Source: Peptostreptococcus russellii (GTDB lineage Bacteria; Bacillota; Clostridia; Peptostreptococcales; Peptostreptococcaceae). From it: a stretch of 64,000 nucleotides of DNA. Shown here piece after piece: positions 45,943 to 54,585 of the stretch. Below the pieces are notes generated by a model. That model saw nothing but the letters and a program-made list of their open reading frames with translations. It did no database searches and was not told the origin of the DNA. A program made the position numbers and the translations under genes. How positions within the stretch are numbered: the first letter of the stretch is position 1; the number at the start of each line of letters is the position of its first letter. The stretch is taken from assembly GCF_900110295.1 (NCBI RefSeq), contig NZ_FODF01000002.1, forward strand, positions 202,619 to 266,618, in the 5' to 3' direction.

Positions 45943-48900
45943 TTATTCTTCTGTTATATCTAGCAACTTCCCTGTACTAAACATATATAAGTATTTTTTT
46001 ACTACTTTTCTTCCAGATATTTTTTCCATTGCATTTCCATACATATTCAACTGTATTTTATATCTTTCTACTATTGTACTATAATCTCCATTTGCAACAT
46101 AATCTGTCTTATAGTCTAAAAGAACAAGATTCCCATCCTTATCTTCATAGAATAGATCCATAATACCTACCATCATAATTCTTTCAGATTCATCAATATC
46201 CTCATCTTTGTATATAGAGTTCATTCTTAAACTATAGTTAATTGCTTTTTCTTTATATAATCTATCATTTTTCTCAGCCTCAAGTATTTCTTTAAAAATA
46301 CCAGACCTCATAAATCTCATAATCCATCTAACATTAACTGTACTTTTTTCTTCCTCAGTCATAATATTTCTAGATACCATTTGACTAAGTTCATTTTCTA
46401 TCTTCTTTCTCAGTACACTTTCTTCTTCCAGCCCATCGAACTTTGAAAAATCCATTAACTGCATAGCCAAATGGAATATCGTTCCCTTTTCTGCAGAAGT
46501 AAATTCAGCACTCTTATCTATTGAATGTATAAAAGATGGAGTTTTTAAATTTCCAGAAGCTTTCTTTTCATACATATTTTGATTCAAACCTTCTTCAATT
46601 GAATCTTGACTTAAAAGTTTTTTAATTTCTGATACCGATATACTAGAAGGCTTATTAAGGCTTGAAGAATACTTATATTTACTATTGAACTTTTTATCAA
46701 GCTCTTGTCTTACTTCTTCCATACTTTCTATATTACTATATTCTTCCATCATATTTTCAAAGTTATTTATAAAATCTTCTTTTGATAAATCCAAGTCTTC
46801 TCTACCAACTTTTTCTTCTGTATCTAAATTATTATTTTCACAAAACTCGTCTTCTAGTAAAGCTTCTTCTTTTTCTTCCAAACTTATCTTTCCCATTATA
46901 TTTCTATATTCATCTTTAATATCTGAGAACTTGTCATAATTAATGCTCCACTTGCACTCTTTATAACCTATAATATCTACTTCTTCTCCTCTGACATTTA
47001 TAGACTTTTCTATTTTATTTAAATTTATAATTGTAGGCATAATCCAATTAAGATATGATTTTGCTTTTAATACAGAAAGAGAATCTGTATTTAAATTATT
47101 ATCCAAAGGAGTAGTTCTCCATTTGTCTATTTTCTTGTCTCTATCTTTTATTCTTGCTGTGAAAATAAGTTTTTCCTTAGCTCTAGTCATAGCAACATAC
47201 AAAATTCTCATTTCCTCTGCTATGGATTCCTTATTTCTTTTTTCATCTATCTTTTTTTTCGCCCTACTGTCAAATGAAATATTTCTCTTATTATCGAATA
47301 TTTTTGGTCCGTATCCCAGGGTTTGATGAAGGGAAAGATTGCTTTCATCTGCAGTTAAGTTAAATTCATTATCAGAATTTGCAACTATAACAACAGGGAA
47401 CTCTAGCCCCTTACTTTTATGAATACTCATTATCCTTACAACATTTGCTTCTTCTGAAATAGACTTTGCCTCTGCCAAGTCTTTATCTCTTGACTTCATT
47501 CTTTCAATATAATTTATAAAGTTAAAAAGCCCCTTATAAGAAGTTTTTTCATAAGACCTTGCTCTCTCAAATAAAAGCATTAGATTGTTTTGTCTTTGCT
47601 CTCCCATTTCAAGCATTCCTACATAGGCATAGTATCCTGTTTTTCTTAAAAGATACCATATAAACTCATCTACTGATAAAAGAAGAGATTTTTCTCTCAT
47701 CTCATTTATTTCTTCAATAAACTTCCTTACCTTACATTGTAGCTTTCTCATTTCACCTGATAATATCAGTTGAACTCCCTTTCCTTCTTCTTCCGCCTTA
47801 TTTAGAATATCTGCATATGAATCGTAGTCATCTATACTAGACATACTACACTCCAAAAATTCCACATCAGAAAGAATCTCTTGTTTATCTAATTTGAAAA
47901 CTATACTATTCTCTTTTACTTCTTCTCTTACTACTTTACCTAAATTATTTTCTATTGACTCATCCAAGTATATATTCTCATCTATCTGGTTAAATAATAC
48001 TTCTTGACTATTTTTATTTAAATATTTTTTATCATTACCAAAAGTATCCTCACAATCTGCATATAGATTGATTGTGCTATCTTGATAAAGTTCAGAGCAA
48101 TCCTCACAGTCCTCTTCTTCATTATTTTCAAATGAGGCAAGCTTCAACATAGCTTCATAAAACTTTACATTTCTATCTATTAGCCTTATATTAGCCAACT
48201 CATTGGAATCAAAATTAAATATAGGAGATCTCATTACAGACATAAGTGCTATATCCTGTATTGGATTGTCTATTACCTTCAATAAATTAACCATAGTATC
48301 TACTTCTAAAGTTGAAAAATATCCATCTCCAGAATTTGAATAAACAGGTATATTATAGTAGGCAAGTATCTCTTCAAGATTCAAAGCCTTTTTATTTACC
48401 GATCTCATCAATATTACTATGTCCCTATACTGAACTGCTCTGTAAGACTTTAAATCCTTATCATAAACCATAAACTGTTTCTGCCCATCTACAGGATTTA
48501 CCATTTTGTATATGATATTGGCAATACTTACACATTCCTTTGAAAATCCTTCTATATCTTCTATTTCATCATTTTCATCATAGGAAATATCTTCTTTATC
48601 ATCTTCTTTAGTATCTAAAAGATATACTTCAACCTGACCTCCTGCATAGGAATTTTCGCCTTCGAGTTTTTCAAATTCAGCCCCCGTATTAAGCCTTTCT
48701 TCCTCTGTGTAGTCCAACTCTCCTGTTTCTTTTCTCATAATATTGGAAAATACATGATTACAAGCTTCTAAAACCTCAGCTCTACTTCTAAAATTTTTAT
48801 AAAGCATAATTTTCTTATTATTGCTACTTTCATTGTCTGTATAAAGGTCATAGGACTCATATTTTTCCATAAATATTTCCGGCATAGCCTGTCTAAATCT

Positions 48901-50265
48901 ATATATACTCTGCTTTACATCTCCGACCATAAATCTATTAGGCTTATCTTCCTTAGAAACCATAGAAAGTATCATTTCTTGAACAAGATTACTATCCTGA
49001 TACTCATCAGTAAACACTTCACTATAATATTCTCTATAATTAAGAGCTATATCTGAAGGCAGTATTTTCCCATCCTCTTCCTTAGTAAGTATTTCCAAGG
49101 CATAGTGTGCAACATCTGCAAAATCCACTACTCCTATATACTTCTTTTTCTCATGAAATTTATTTCTAAAAATTATACAAATATTTGAAAGTGCCCTCAT
49201 ATATGGATAGAGAATTTCATTTTCTTTCTTTATGGTCTCAACATTTATGTCTAACTTCTTATACTCGCTTGGAAGAACTTTTTTTATCTTATCAAAATTC
49301 GGCTTCATTTCTTCATAGCAAATCAATTCTTCTTCTGAAAAAGATTTACTTTTTCTAAAAACAGGAAATTTTTTATTTAGGGCTTCATCTACTAGTTTCA
49401 GCATCTTTTCCCAATTTAGATTAAACTTCTCTATATCCAGATTGTCTTCCATAGAAATTGCCTCTGTTACACACTCTGATATTTCAAGAAGCTTATTATA
49501 CTTCCAGCTTTTTTCAGCATAATACTTTTCAAGTTTTTCATATCCCTTTATTTCTGAAATATAACTAGCCAGCATTTCTTTATAATTATTAAGAGCTATA
49601 TCTACGTCTTTGGCTACTGGAATCAAATATTCTCTAATATAAAAATCATCATCTTTTCCTTCTAAATTGAAATACTCTGCAGATTCGTCTAGCCATTTTT
49701 CTGGATAAGGAGATGAATCTATAAAGTTATTTACTGTAAGTACTAAATTAACCAGAGAATCATCATTATTTCTTCCAGAATACCAATCTACAAGTCTTAA
49801 AAATTCCTCATTTTCTTCTTCATATAACTCTTCAAACAACTCATTTAAGAGCTCTGATGCTATAATTTTTATTTCTGTAGGATCTGCCATTTTAACATTA
49901 GGATCAAGGTCCGTTACATGAAAGTTATTTTTGACTAAATTCCCACAGAAAGAATCTATCGTGCATATTTCTGCCTTATTTAACAGCATTATCTGTTTTT
50001 GAAGGTGAGCATTTGAAGGGTCATTTTCTAAAGCCTTCTCAATAGCTACAGCTACTCTTTCACGCATTTCAGATGCTGCTGCATTTGTAAATGTAACTAC
50101 CAAAAGTCTGTCAAGGTCTATTGGATTTTCTTTATCTAGTATTAATTCTATTATTCTTTCTATTAAAACCGCAGTTTTTCCAGAACCAGCTGCTGCTGCA
50201 ACAAGAAGATTAGAGTTTCTACTATCTATTACCGCCTTTTGTTCTTTAGTCCACACTTTCCTCAC
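45943..50265 (-). CDS. addA: AddA, helicase-nuclease subunit, with an unusual insertion
   Basis: 1440 residues, about 200 longer than the Bacillus protein. AddA unwinds and digests double-strand ends with AddB for recombination at Chi-type sites. SF1A helicase motifs: AAAAGSGKT with K30, motif II VFTDEYQDSN, motif V SIHKSKGLEFPVV and motif VI LYVAMTRAKEKL. The RecB-type nuclease core is LLDYKTDYV (D about 1384). Residues about 710-800 are an acidic, Cys-containing insert (DCEDCSELY...ADCED), and an acidic stretch near 1160-1230 precedes the nuclease domain. GTG start, overlapping addB by 20 bases. Confidence 0.94.
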   Translation of the reverse strand: MRKVWTKEQKAVIDSRNSNLLVAAAAGSGKTAVLIERIIELILDKENPIDLDRLLVVTFTNAAASEMRERVAVAIEKALENDPSNAHLQKQIMLLNKAEICTIDSFCGNLVKNNFHVTDLDPNVKMADPTEIKIIASELLNELFEELYEEENEEFLRLVDWYSGRNNDDSLVNLVLTVNNFIDSSPYPEKWLDESAEYFNLEGKDDDFYIREYLIPVAKDVDIALNNYKEMLASYISEIKGYEKLEKYYAEKSWKYNKLLEISECVTEAISMEDNLDIEKFNLNWEKMLKLVDEALNKKFPVFRKSKSFSEEELICYEEMKPNFDKIKKVLPSEYKKLDINVETIKKENEILYPYMRALSNICIIFRNKFHEKKKYIGVVDFADVAHYALEILTKEEDGKILPSDIALNYREYYSEVFTDEYQDSNLVQEMILSMVSKEDKPNRFMVGDVKQSIYRFRQAMPEIFMEKYESYDLYTDNESSNNKKIMLYKNFRSRAEVLEACNHVFSNIMRKETGELDYTEEERLNTGAEFEKLEGENSYAGGQVEVYLLDTKEDDKEDISYDENDEIEDIEGFSKECVSIANIIYKMVNPVDGQKQFMVYDKDLKSYRAVQYRDIVILMRSVNKKALNLEEILAYYNIPVYSNSGDGYFSTLEVDTMVNLLKVIDNPIQDIALMSVMRSPIFNFDSNELANIRLIDRNVKFYEAMLKLASFENNEEEDCEDCSELYQDSTINLYADCEDTFGNDKKYLNKNSQEVLFNQIDENIYLDESIENNLGKVVREEVKENSIVFKLDKQEILSDVEFLECSMSSIDDYDSYADILNKAEEEGKGVQLILSGEMRKLQCKVRKFIEEINEMREKSLLLSVDEFIWYLLRKTGYYAYVGMLEMGEQRQNNLMLLFERARSYEKTSYKGLFNFINYIERMKSRDKDLAEAKSISEEANVVRIMSIHKSKGLEFPVVIVANSDNEFNLTADESNLSLHQTLGYGPKIFDNKRNISFDSRAKKKIDEKRNKESIAEEMRILYVAMTRAKEKLIFTARIKDRDKKIDKWRTTPLDNNLNTDSLSVLKAKSYLNWIMPTIINLNKIEKSINVRGEEVDIIGYKECKWSINYDKFSDIKDEYRNIMGKISLEEKEEALLEDEFCENNNLDTEEKVGREDLDLSKEDFINNFENMMEEYSNIESMEEVRQELDKKFNSKYKYSSSLNKPSSISVSEIKKLLSQDSIEEGLNQNMYEKKASGNLKTPSFIHSIDKSAEFTSAEKGTIFHLAMQLMDFSKFDGLEEESVLRKKIENELSQMVSRNIMTEEEKSTVNVRWIMRFMRSGIFKEILEAEKNDRLYKEKAINYSLRMNSIYKDEDIDESERIMMVGIMDLFYEDKDGNLVLLDYKTDYVANGDYSTIVERYKIQLNMYGNAMEKISGRKVVKKYLYMFSTGKLLDITEE

Positions 50266-53200
50266 CTGCCTTCTTTTTGTCTCTTAATTTCTCTTTCATT
50301 TTGCTTATGACATCGTCATATTTACCATTTTTTGCAAGTTTTTTTATTACTCTATATCTGTTGCCCTTTATAGTAGGATCAAACTTACATATAGATTTAA
50401 ACTCACAATATGTACATGGTATTTCATTGTCAAATTTATATGGTTCTATATCTATCTTTCCAGAATAAATAGCTTCACATATTTCTTCTGTTTTATCTAT
50501 AATATAATTCTTTACAACATCAAAATCTTCTTCATAAAGACCAACTGTTCTAGCAGCTAAATTTCCATCTTTTTTTATCTCAATAGACATAATATCCGAT
50601 TTTTTATTTTCTACATCTACCGTTTTATCTAAATGATTTACTATTTCAGGATTTTTGATTACAAAGCCCTTTAGTTTATTTTCTGAAAGTCTATTTTTTT
50701 CAAGTTCTTCTTCATCCATTTTTTCCGCTTCATCAAGGCAATCTAACTTCACCTTGATAGGATTAAATCTACTGTATAAAAGAGCAGCTGGTTTATAATT
50801 TGCTTCTATATCTTTATTTACAGAATAACTTTCTATCTTTTTATTTGAATTTAAAACTGCATTCATATAAATAAATAACTGCATCTGTATACCTGCCATA
50901 ATCTTATCCATATTCAGCTCTTTAGTTGAAGATTTGTAGTCTATTACCCTTACATAGTCAATTTCGCCATCATTATAAATATCTACTCTATCTATTTTAC
51001 CTGTTAGGACGATTTCTTTATTATCCCTTAATCTATACCTTATTGGAGGAAGCCCCCCCTTAAACCCGAACTCTACTTCAAAGCTCTTTGGCAGAAAATC
51101 TCCCTTATTTATCTGTTTTATCATTATTTCTATACTGTCTATAAGATTATTATTTATTCTATGTGCTAGATATTTATGCTTTGCGGAACTTTTTAATATA
51201 TATCCCTGTCTTTTTTCGATAATATCACTTGATATTCTTCTAATAGACTCTTCTATATAGTCTCTGCTAATATCCTTCCAGTCTATATTATCTCTTTGGA
51301 CAATCTGCTTGGAAAATTCATCTATAATCTTATGTGCATAAATCCCTGAATCCATAGCTGTAAACTCATACACTTCACGTTCCTTAGCTCTCAGTCCATA
51401 TCTCAAGAAATATGAAAAAGGACATGATGCATATTTCTCAAGCTTTGATATACTGAAAATTCCTTTTCCATAAATATTTTCAGCCAACTTCTTATCCATC
51501 TTTGAAACAGTATTTCTATAATTCAAGGCACTTCCAATTAAGTCTAATCTAGGGCTAAAACAGTCATCATTTTTAAAATAATTGTATATAGATAACCAAG
51601 ATTCTCTTTCCTTATCTTCAATCATATCCTTACTATCCGCTTTGATTACTTCCTGAAGTTTTTCAAAAAGTTTTTCTTTAGAAGATAGATTTTTCAAAAT
51701 ATCATCTAGACTAGAAACTTTATTTGATTCTTCAAATTTAACCTTTAATTTTGGAAAAATCTTTTTCACCTTTTTTATTATAGGAGATGGTCTTTGAGAC
51801 TTCCCTTCAAAATCTGAAATAGGATAAGAGATTACTAATTTCTTTTTAGAAATACTCATAGCCTTATATATTAAAAACTGCTCATCATATGCTCTAGAAG
51901 CAAGGTCTTTGTCAAACTTTACACCAATATCCAAAAGTTTATTTCTATCATTATCATTTATCATGGCATTGTTGGAAATATTTTGTGGAAATACTCCATC
52001 ACATACTCCTATTAGAAAAAGTATCTTCGTATCTGGATTTTTCATTCTTTCAACTGTCGTTACAAACACTTGATCCCTTGAAGGTGGGATAATACCTAGT
52101 TCAAAACCTTCAAATTCCGCTTCCATTAGTTTCATAAATCTATTAAGACCTATTTTTTCATTTCCTATAAACTCTACAAGTTCATCTAACATATCTATAA
52201 ATATTCCCCATACTTGAGAATATTCCTTTGCCTTGTATAAATTGCCCTCTTCTTCAAACTTTTCAATTAAACGGTCTATTCTTTCAGGCAAAGCTATATC
52301 TAAAGTAAACTCATATAAATAACTACATATTTCTTCTACTGTATTTTTACCGGCAAGTTTTTTGTGTAGAGGAATTATAGCTTCCATTATCCTATCTTTA
52401 ATCTCATTTATATTATCTATATATGCCTTTGTCTTTTCCTCTGTAACCTCTACATCCTCTAATCCATGTGAAATTGGATATTCCCATCTTTCATCAAACC
52501 ATCTTTTCCCCTTTATACCATTTGCCAATACATAGTTTTCAATCATTGAAATATCTACAATATCTATAGATGTCAAGCCACTTTTTAAATATCTAAACAT
52601 AGAATCATAGCTATAGTTTTTCTGCTTCATTTCAAGAATAGAAAGTATAAGAACTATAATCGGATTATTTTTTGCTGCTATTTTTTCATCTATAAAATAT
52701 CCTATATCATAATTTTCAAACATACCCTTTATTAAATACGAGTATGAATCAAGGTCTCTCATAGCAACAGTAATTTCCCTATATCTATATCCTTTATCTC
52801 TTACTAATCTAGTAATTTCATCTGCAATATATTCAACTTCCTTGTGAGTATTGGAAAACTCTCTTATTTCAATAGCTTCATACCCTATATTTTCTGAATC
52901 AGAAACTCTATACTCAACTGCTTTAAATTCATTGATATTTCTTTCAAGATGTTCTAACTGACTATTTTCATAATATTTACATCTTGACATTACAATATCA
53001 TTTCCTCTTTTTAAAGAATTTTTACTACATAGCTCATTTAACTGTATGAAAGTTTTATTTACATTGGCAAAAACTCCCTTTTTAGAGTTAAATCCTTTTA
53101 AATCTGTCATTAGAGAAAAATATATATCCTCTGAGTATATCATTAGCTTTTCTATTATTTTGTACTGTATAGGAGTAAATCCTGTAAACTCATCTACAAA

Positions 53201-53800
53201 TATTGTCGCTCCCTTTATATCTTCAAATTTATCAAGTTTCTTTGCAAAAAATTCAAGATTATCTTCTGTATCAAAGTACTTATTCTCTATTAAATCTTCA
53301 TACTTTTCATATACTCTTGCCAAATCCTTTATTTTATATTTTAAAGCCTCATCATCTGTTTTCGAAGCCATTTTTTCCAAATCATCAACAGTCATATCAT
53401 TTTGCTTGAACTCTATTATCATATCCATAATCTTGTCTATAATTCCAACGCCTGTTCCCTCAGCTTTAAAGGTTACAAGGTCATTGGCAACTGAATCAAC
53501 AGCCTTATAAACAAGCATTGCTCTAGCACTTTGTGATATTTTTCTTTCTTTAAGTCCACCTACATTGGTATATACTATCCTACTTAAAGTAGAAAAACTT
53601 ACTACTCTTATTCTAAAATATGGATCCTTATTTGTGAGTAGTCTTTCACTTAATCTTTTTTCCATTTCATAGGAATACTTTTCAGGAACAAGAATATATA
53701 TAGGTTTTCTACTTTTTTCTTGAGCTTTTTCAAAACATATATCTAAAATTTTGTCTGTTCTGTTACACGGTATTCTTCCTGTTATAAAACTAACTGCCAT
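50246..53800 (-). CDS. addB: AddB, helicase-nuclease subunit with degenerate Walker A
   Basis: 1184 residues. The C-terminal nuclease domain has RVIDYKSSTKELN and the iron-sulfur cysteines: C793 (KYASCPFSYFLRYGL) and C1129, C1132, C1138 (CTYCEFKSIC). The helicase-like N-terminus starts TGRIPCNRTDKI, where other AddB proteins have GRAGSGKT. The P-loop glycine and lysine are therefore lost and ATP binding by AddB is doubtful. A degenerate motif V region (FLIGVCDGVFPQNIS) is present. AAGGAG precedes the ATG at 53800. It is followed directly by addA. Confidence 0.93.
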   Translation of the reverse strand: MAVSFITGRIPCNRTDKILDICFEKAQEKSRKPIYILVPEKYSYEMEKRLSERLLTNKDPYFRIRVVSFSTLSRIVYTNVGGLKERKISQSARAMLVYKAVDSVANDLVTFKAEGTGVGIIDKIMDMIIEFKQNDMTVDDLEKMASKTDDEALKYKIKDLARVYEKYEDLIENKYFDTEDNLEFFAKKLDKFEDIKGATIFVDEFTGFTPIQYKIIEKLMIYSEDIYFSLMTDLKGFNSKKGVFANVNKTFIQLNELCSKNSLKRGNDIVMSRCKYYENSQLEHLERNINEFKAVEYRVSDSENIGYEAIEIREFSNTHKEVEYIADEITRLVRDKGYRYREITVAMRDLDSYSYLIKGMFENYDIGYFIDEKIAAKNNPIIVLILSILEMKQKNYSYDSMFRYLKSGLTSIDIVDISMIENYVLANGIKGKRWFDERWEYPISHGLEDVEVTEEKTKAYIDNINEIKDRIMEAIIPLHKKLAGKNTVEEICSYLYEFTLDIALPERIDRLIEKFEEEGNLYKAKEYSQVWGIFIDMLDELVEFIGNEKIGLNRFMKLMEAEFEGFELGIIPPSRDQVFVTTVERMKNPDTKILFLIGVCDGVFPQNISNNAMINDNDRNKLLDIGVKFDKDLASRAYDEQFLIYKAMSISKKKLVISYPISDFEGKSQRPSPIIKKVKKIFPKLKVKFEESNKVSSLDDILKNLSSKEKLFEKLQEVIKADSKDMIEDKERESWLSIYNYFKNDDCFSPRLDLIGSALNYRNTVSKMDKKLAENIYGKGIFSISKLEKYASCPFSYFLRYGLRAKEREVYEFTAMDSGIYAHKIIDEFSKQIVQRDNIDWKDISRDYIEESIRRISSDIIEKRQGYILKSSAKHKYLAHRINNNLIDSIEIMIKQINKGDFLPKSFEVEFGFKGGLPPIRYRLRDNKEIVLTGKIDRVDIYNDGEIDYVRVIDYKSSTKELNMDKIMAGIQMQLFIYMNAVLNSNKKIESYSVNKDIEANYKPAALLYSRFNPIKVKLDCLDEAEKMDEEELEKNRLSENKLKGFVIKNPEIVNHLDKTVDVENKKSDIMSIEIKKDGNLAARTVGLYEEDFDVVKNYIIDKTEEICEAIYSGKIDIEPYKFDNEIPCTYCEFKSICKFDPTIKGNRYRVIKKLAKNGKYDDVISKMKEKLRDKKKAGEESVD

Positions 53801-53859
53801 ATATATCTCCTTATCTTTTTATAATACTTCCCTAGTTTGCCAACTTATTTTATAATAAA

Positions 53860-54558
53860 TTAGGCTTTTAATTCTTTTATCTCCTCGATAGTTTTTATTA
53901 TTTCTCTTTCATACTCCTTATGTTTTTCCCTTGAATATATAAGTTTTGTATTCTTATTTTTCTTAGGCTGATAGTAGTACATAACTATATCTTCATAATT
54001 CAAATCCTTGCCTACAGTTTCTTTAGAAACATACATATATGTAATAGTCTGCATTCTCTTTAAAGCCTTCTCAATACTTATATTGATTTCTTCTACCTTC
54101 CAATCCCATATAAATAGTTTGGAAAGTTTTCCATCCTTGTAAACTTTCACCAACAAATCAAGCTTAACCTGCAATCTTAAACTATTAAGCTCAATACTAT
54201 ATTCTGGACAAAACTTCACATTATCTTTGCCAAACATACTTATATATTGCTCTTTAATTGTATAAATTCTCTTCTTTTCATCCCTAGAAGCACTTGTAAT
54301 ATTTAATTCTTCTGGAATATCTAAAAATGCTCTTTGACACATTTTGTGAAAATCTCTTCCATAGCTCATATTTTTTTCATATTCTCTATCTTTTGCAGTA
54401 TCATCACTCCAAAAAATATTTCTAATATACTTGTCCATAAATTCAGCTTTATTTTTTTTAAAACTGCTAAGCATACTTTGACTAAAAAATAAATTGTCTA
54501 TTCTATAATTTAATTCTTCTTTATCAATATTATCATTTATGGCTAATTTGCTTTCCAA
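53860..54558 (-). CDS. Stand-alone PD-(D/E)XK (RecB-like) nuclease
   Basis: 232 residues. The fold is assigned from spaced motifs rather than overall similarity. It has an N-terminal FSQSMLSSF segment as in RecB-type nucleases, H71 in YGRDFHKMC, D134 (QVKLDLLV), D152-W-K154 (FIWDWKVEE) and the QxxxY element Q170/Y174. No Cys set for an iron-sulfur cluster is seen. The start is TTG at 54558 after GGTGGTGG. It lies 27 bases downstream of the UvrD-type helicase and 59 bases upstream of addB, so it is probably the nuclease of the upstream helicase pair. Confidence 0.72.
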   Translation of the reverse strand: MESKLAINDNIDKEELNYRIDNLFFSQSMLSSFKKNKAEFMDKYIRNIFWSDDTAKDREYEKNMSYGRDFHKMCQRAFLDIPEELNITSASRDEKKRIYTIKEQYISMFGKDNVKFCPEYSIELNSLRLQVKLDLLVKVYKDGKLSKLFIWDWKVEEINISIEKALKRMQTITYMYVSKETVGKDLNYEDIVMYYYQPKKNKNTKLIYSREKHKEYEREIIKTIEEIKELKA

Positions 54559-54585
54559 AATTCCACCACCCTTGCATAAATATCA

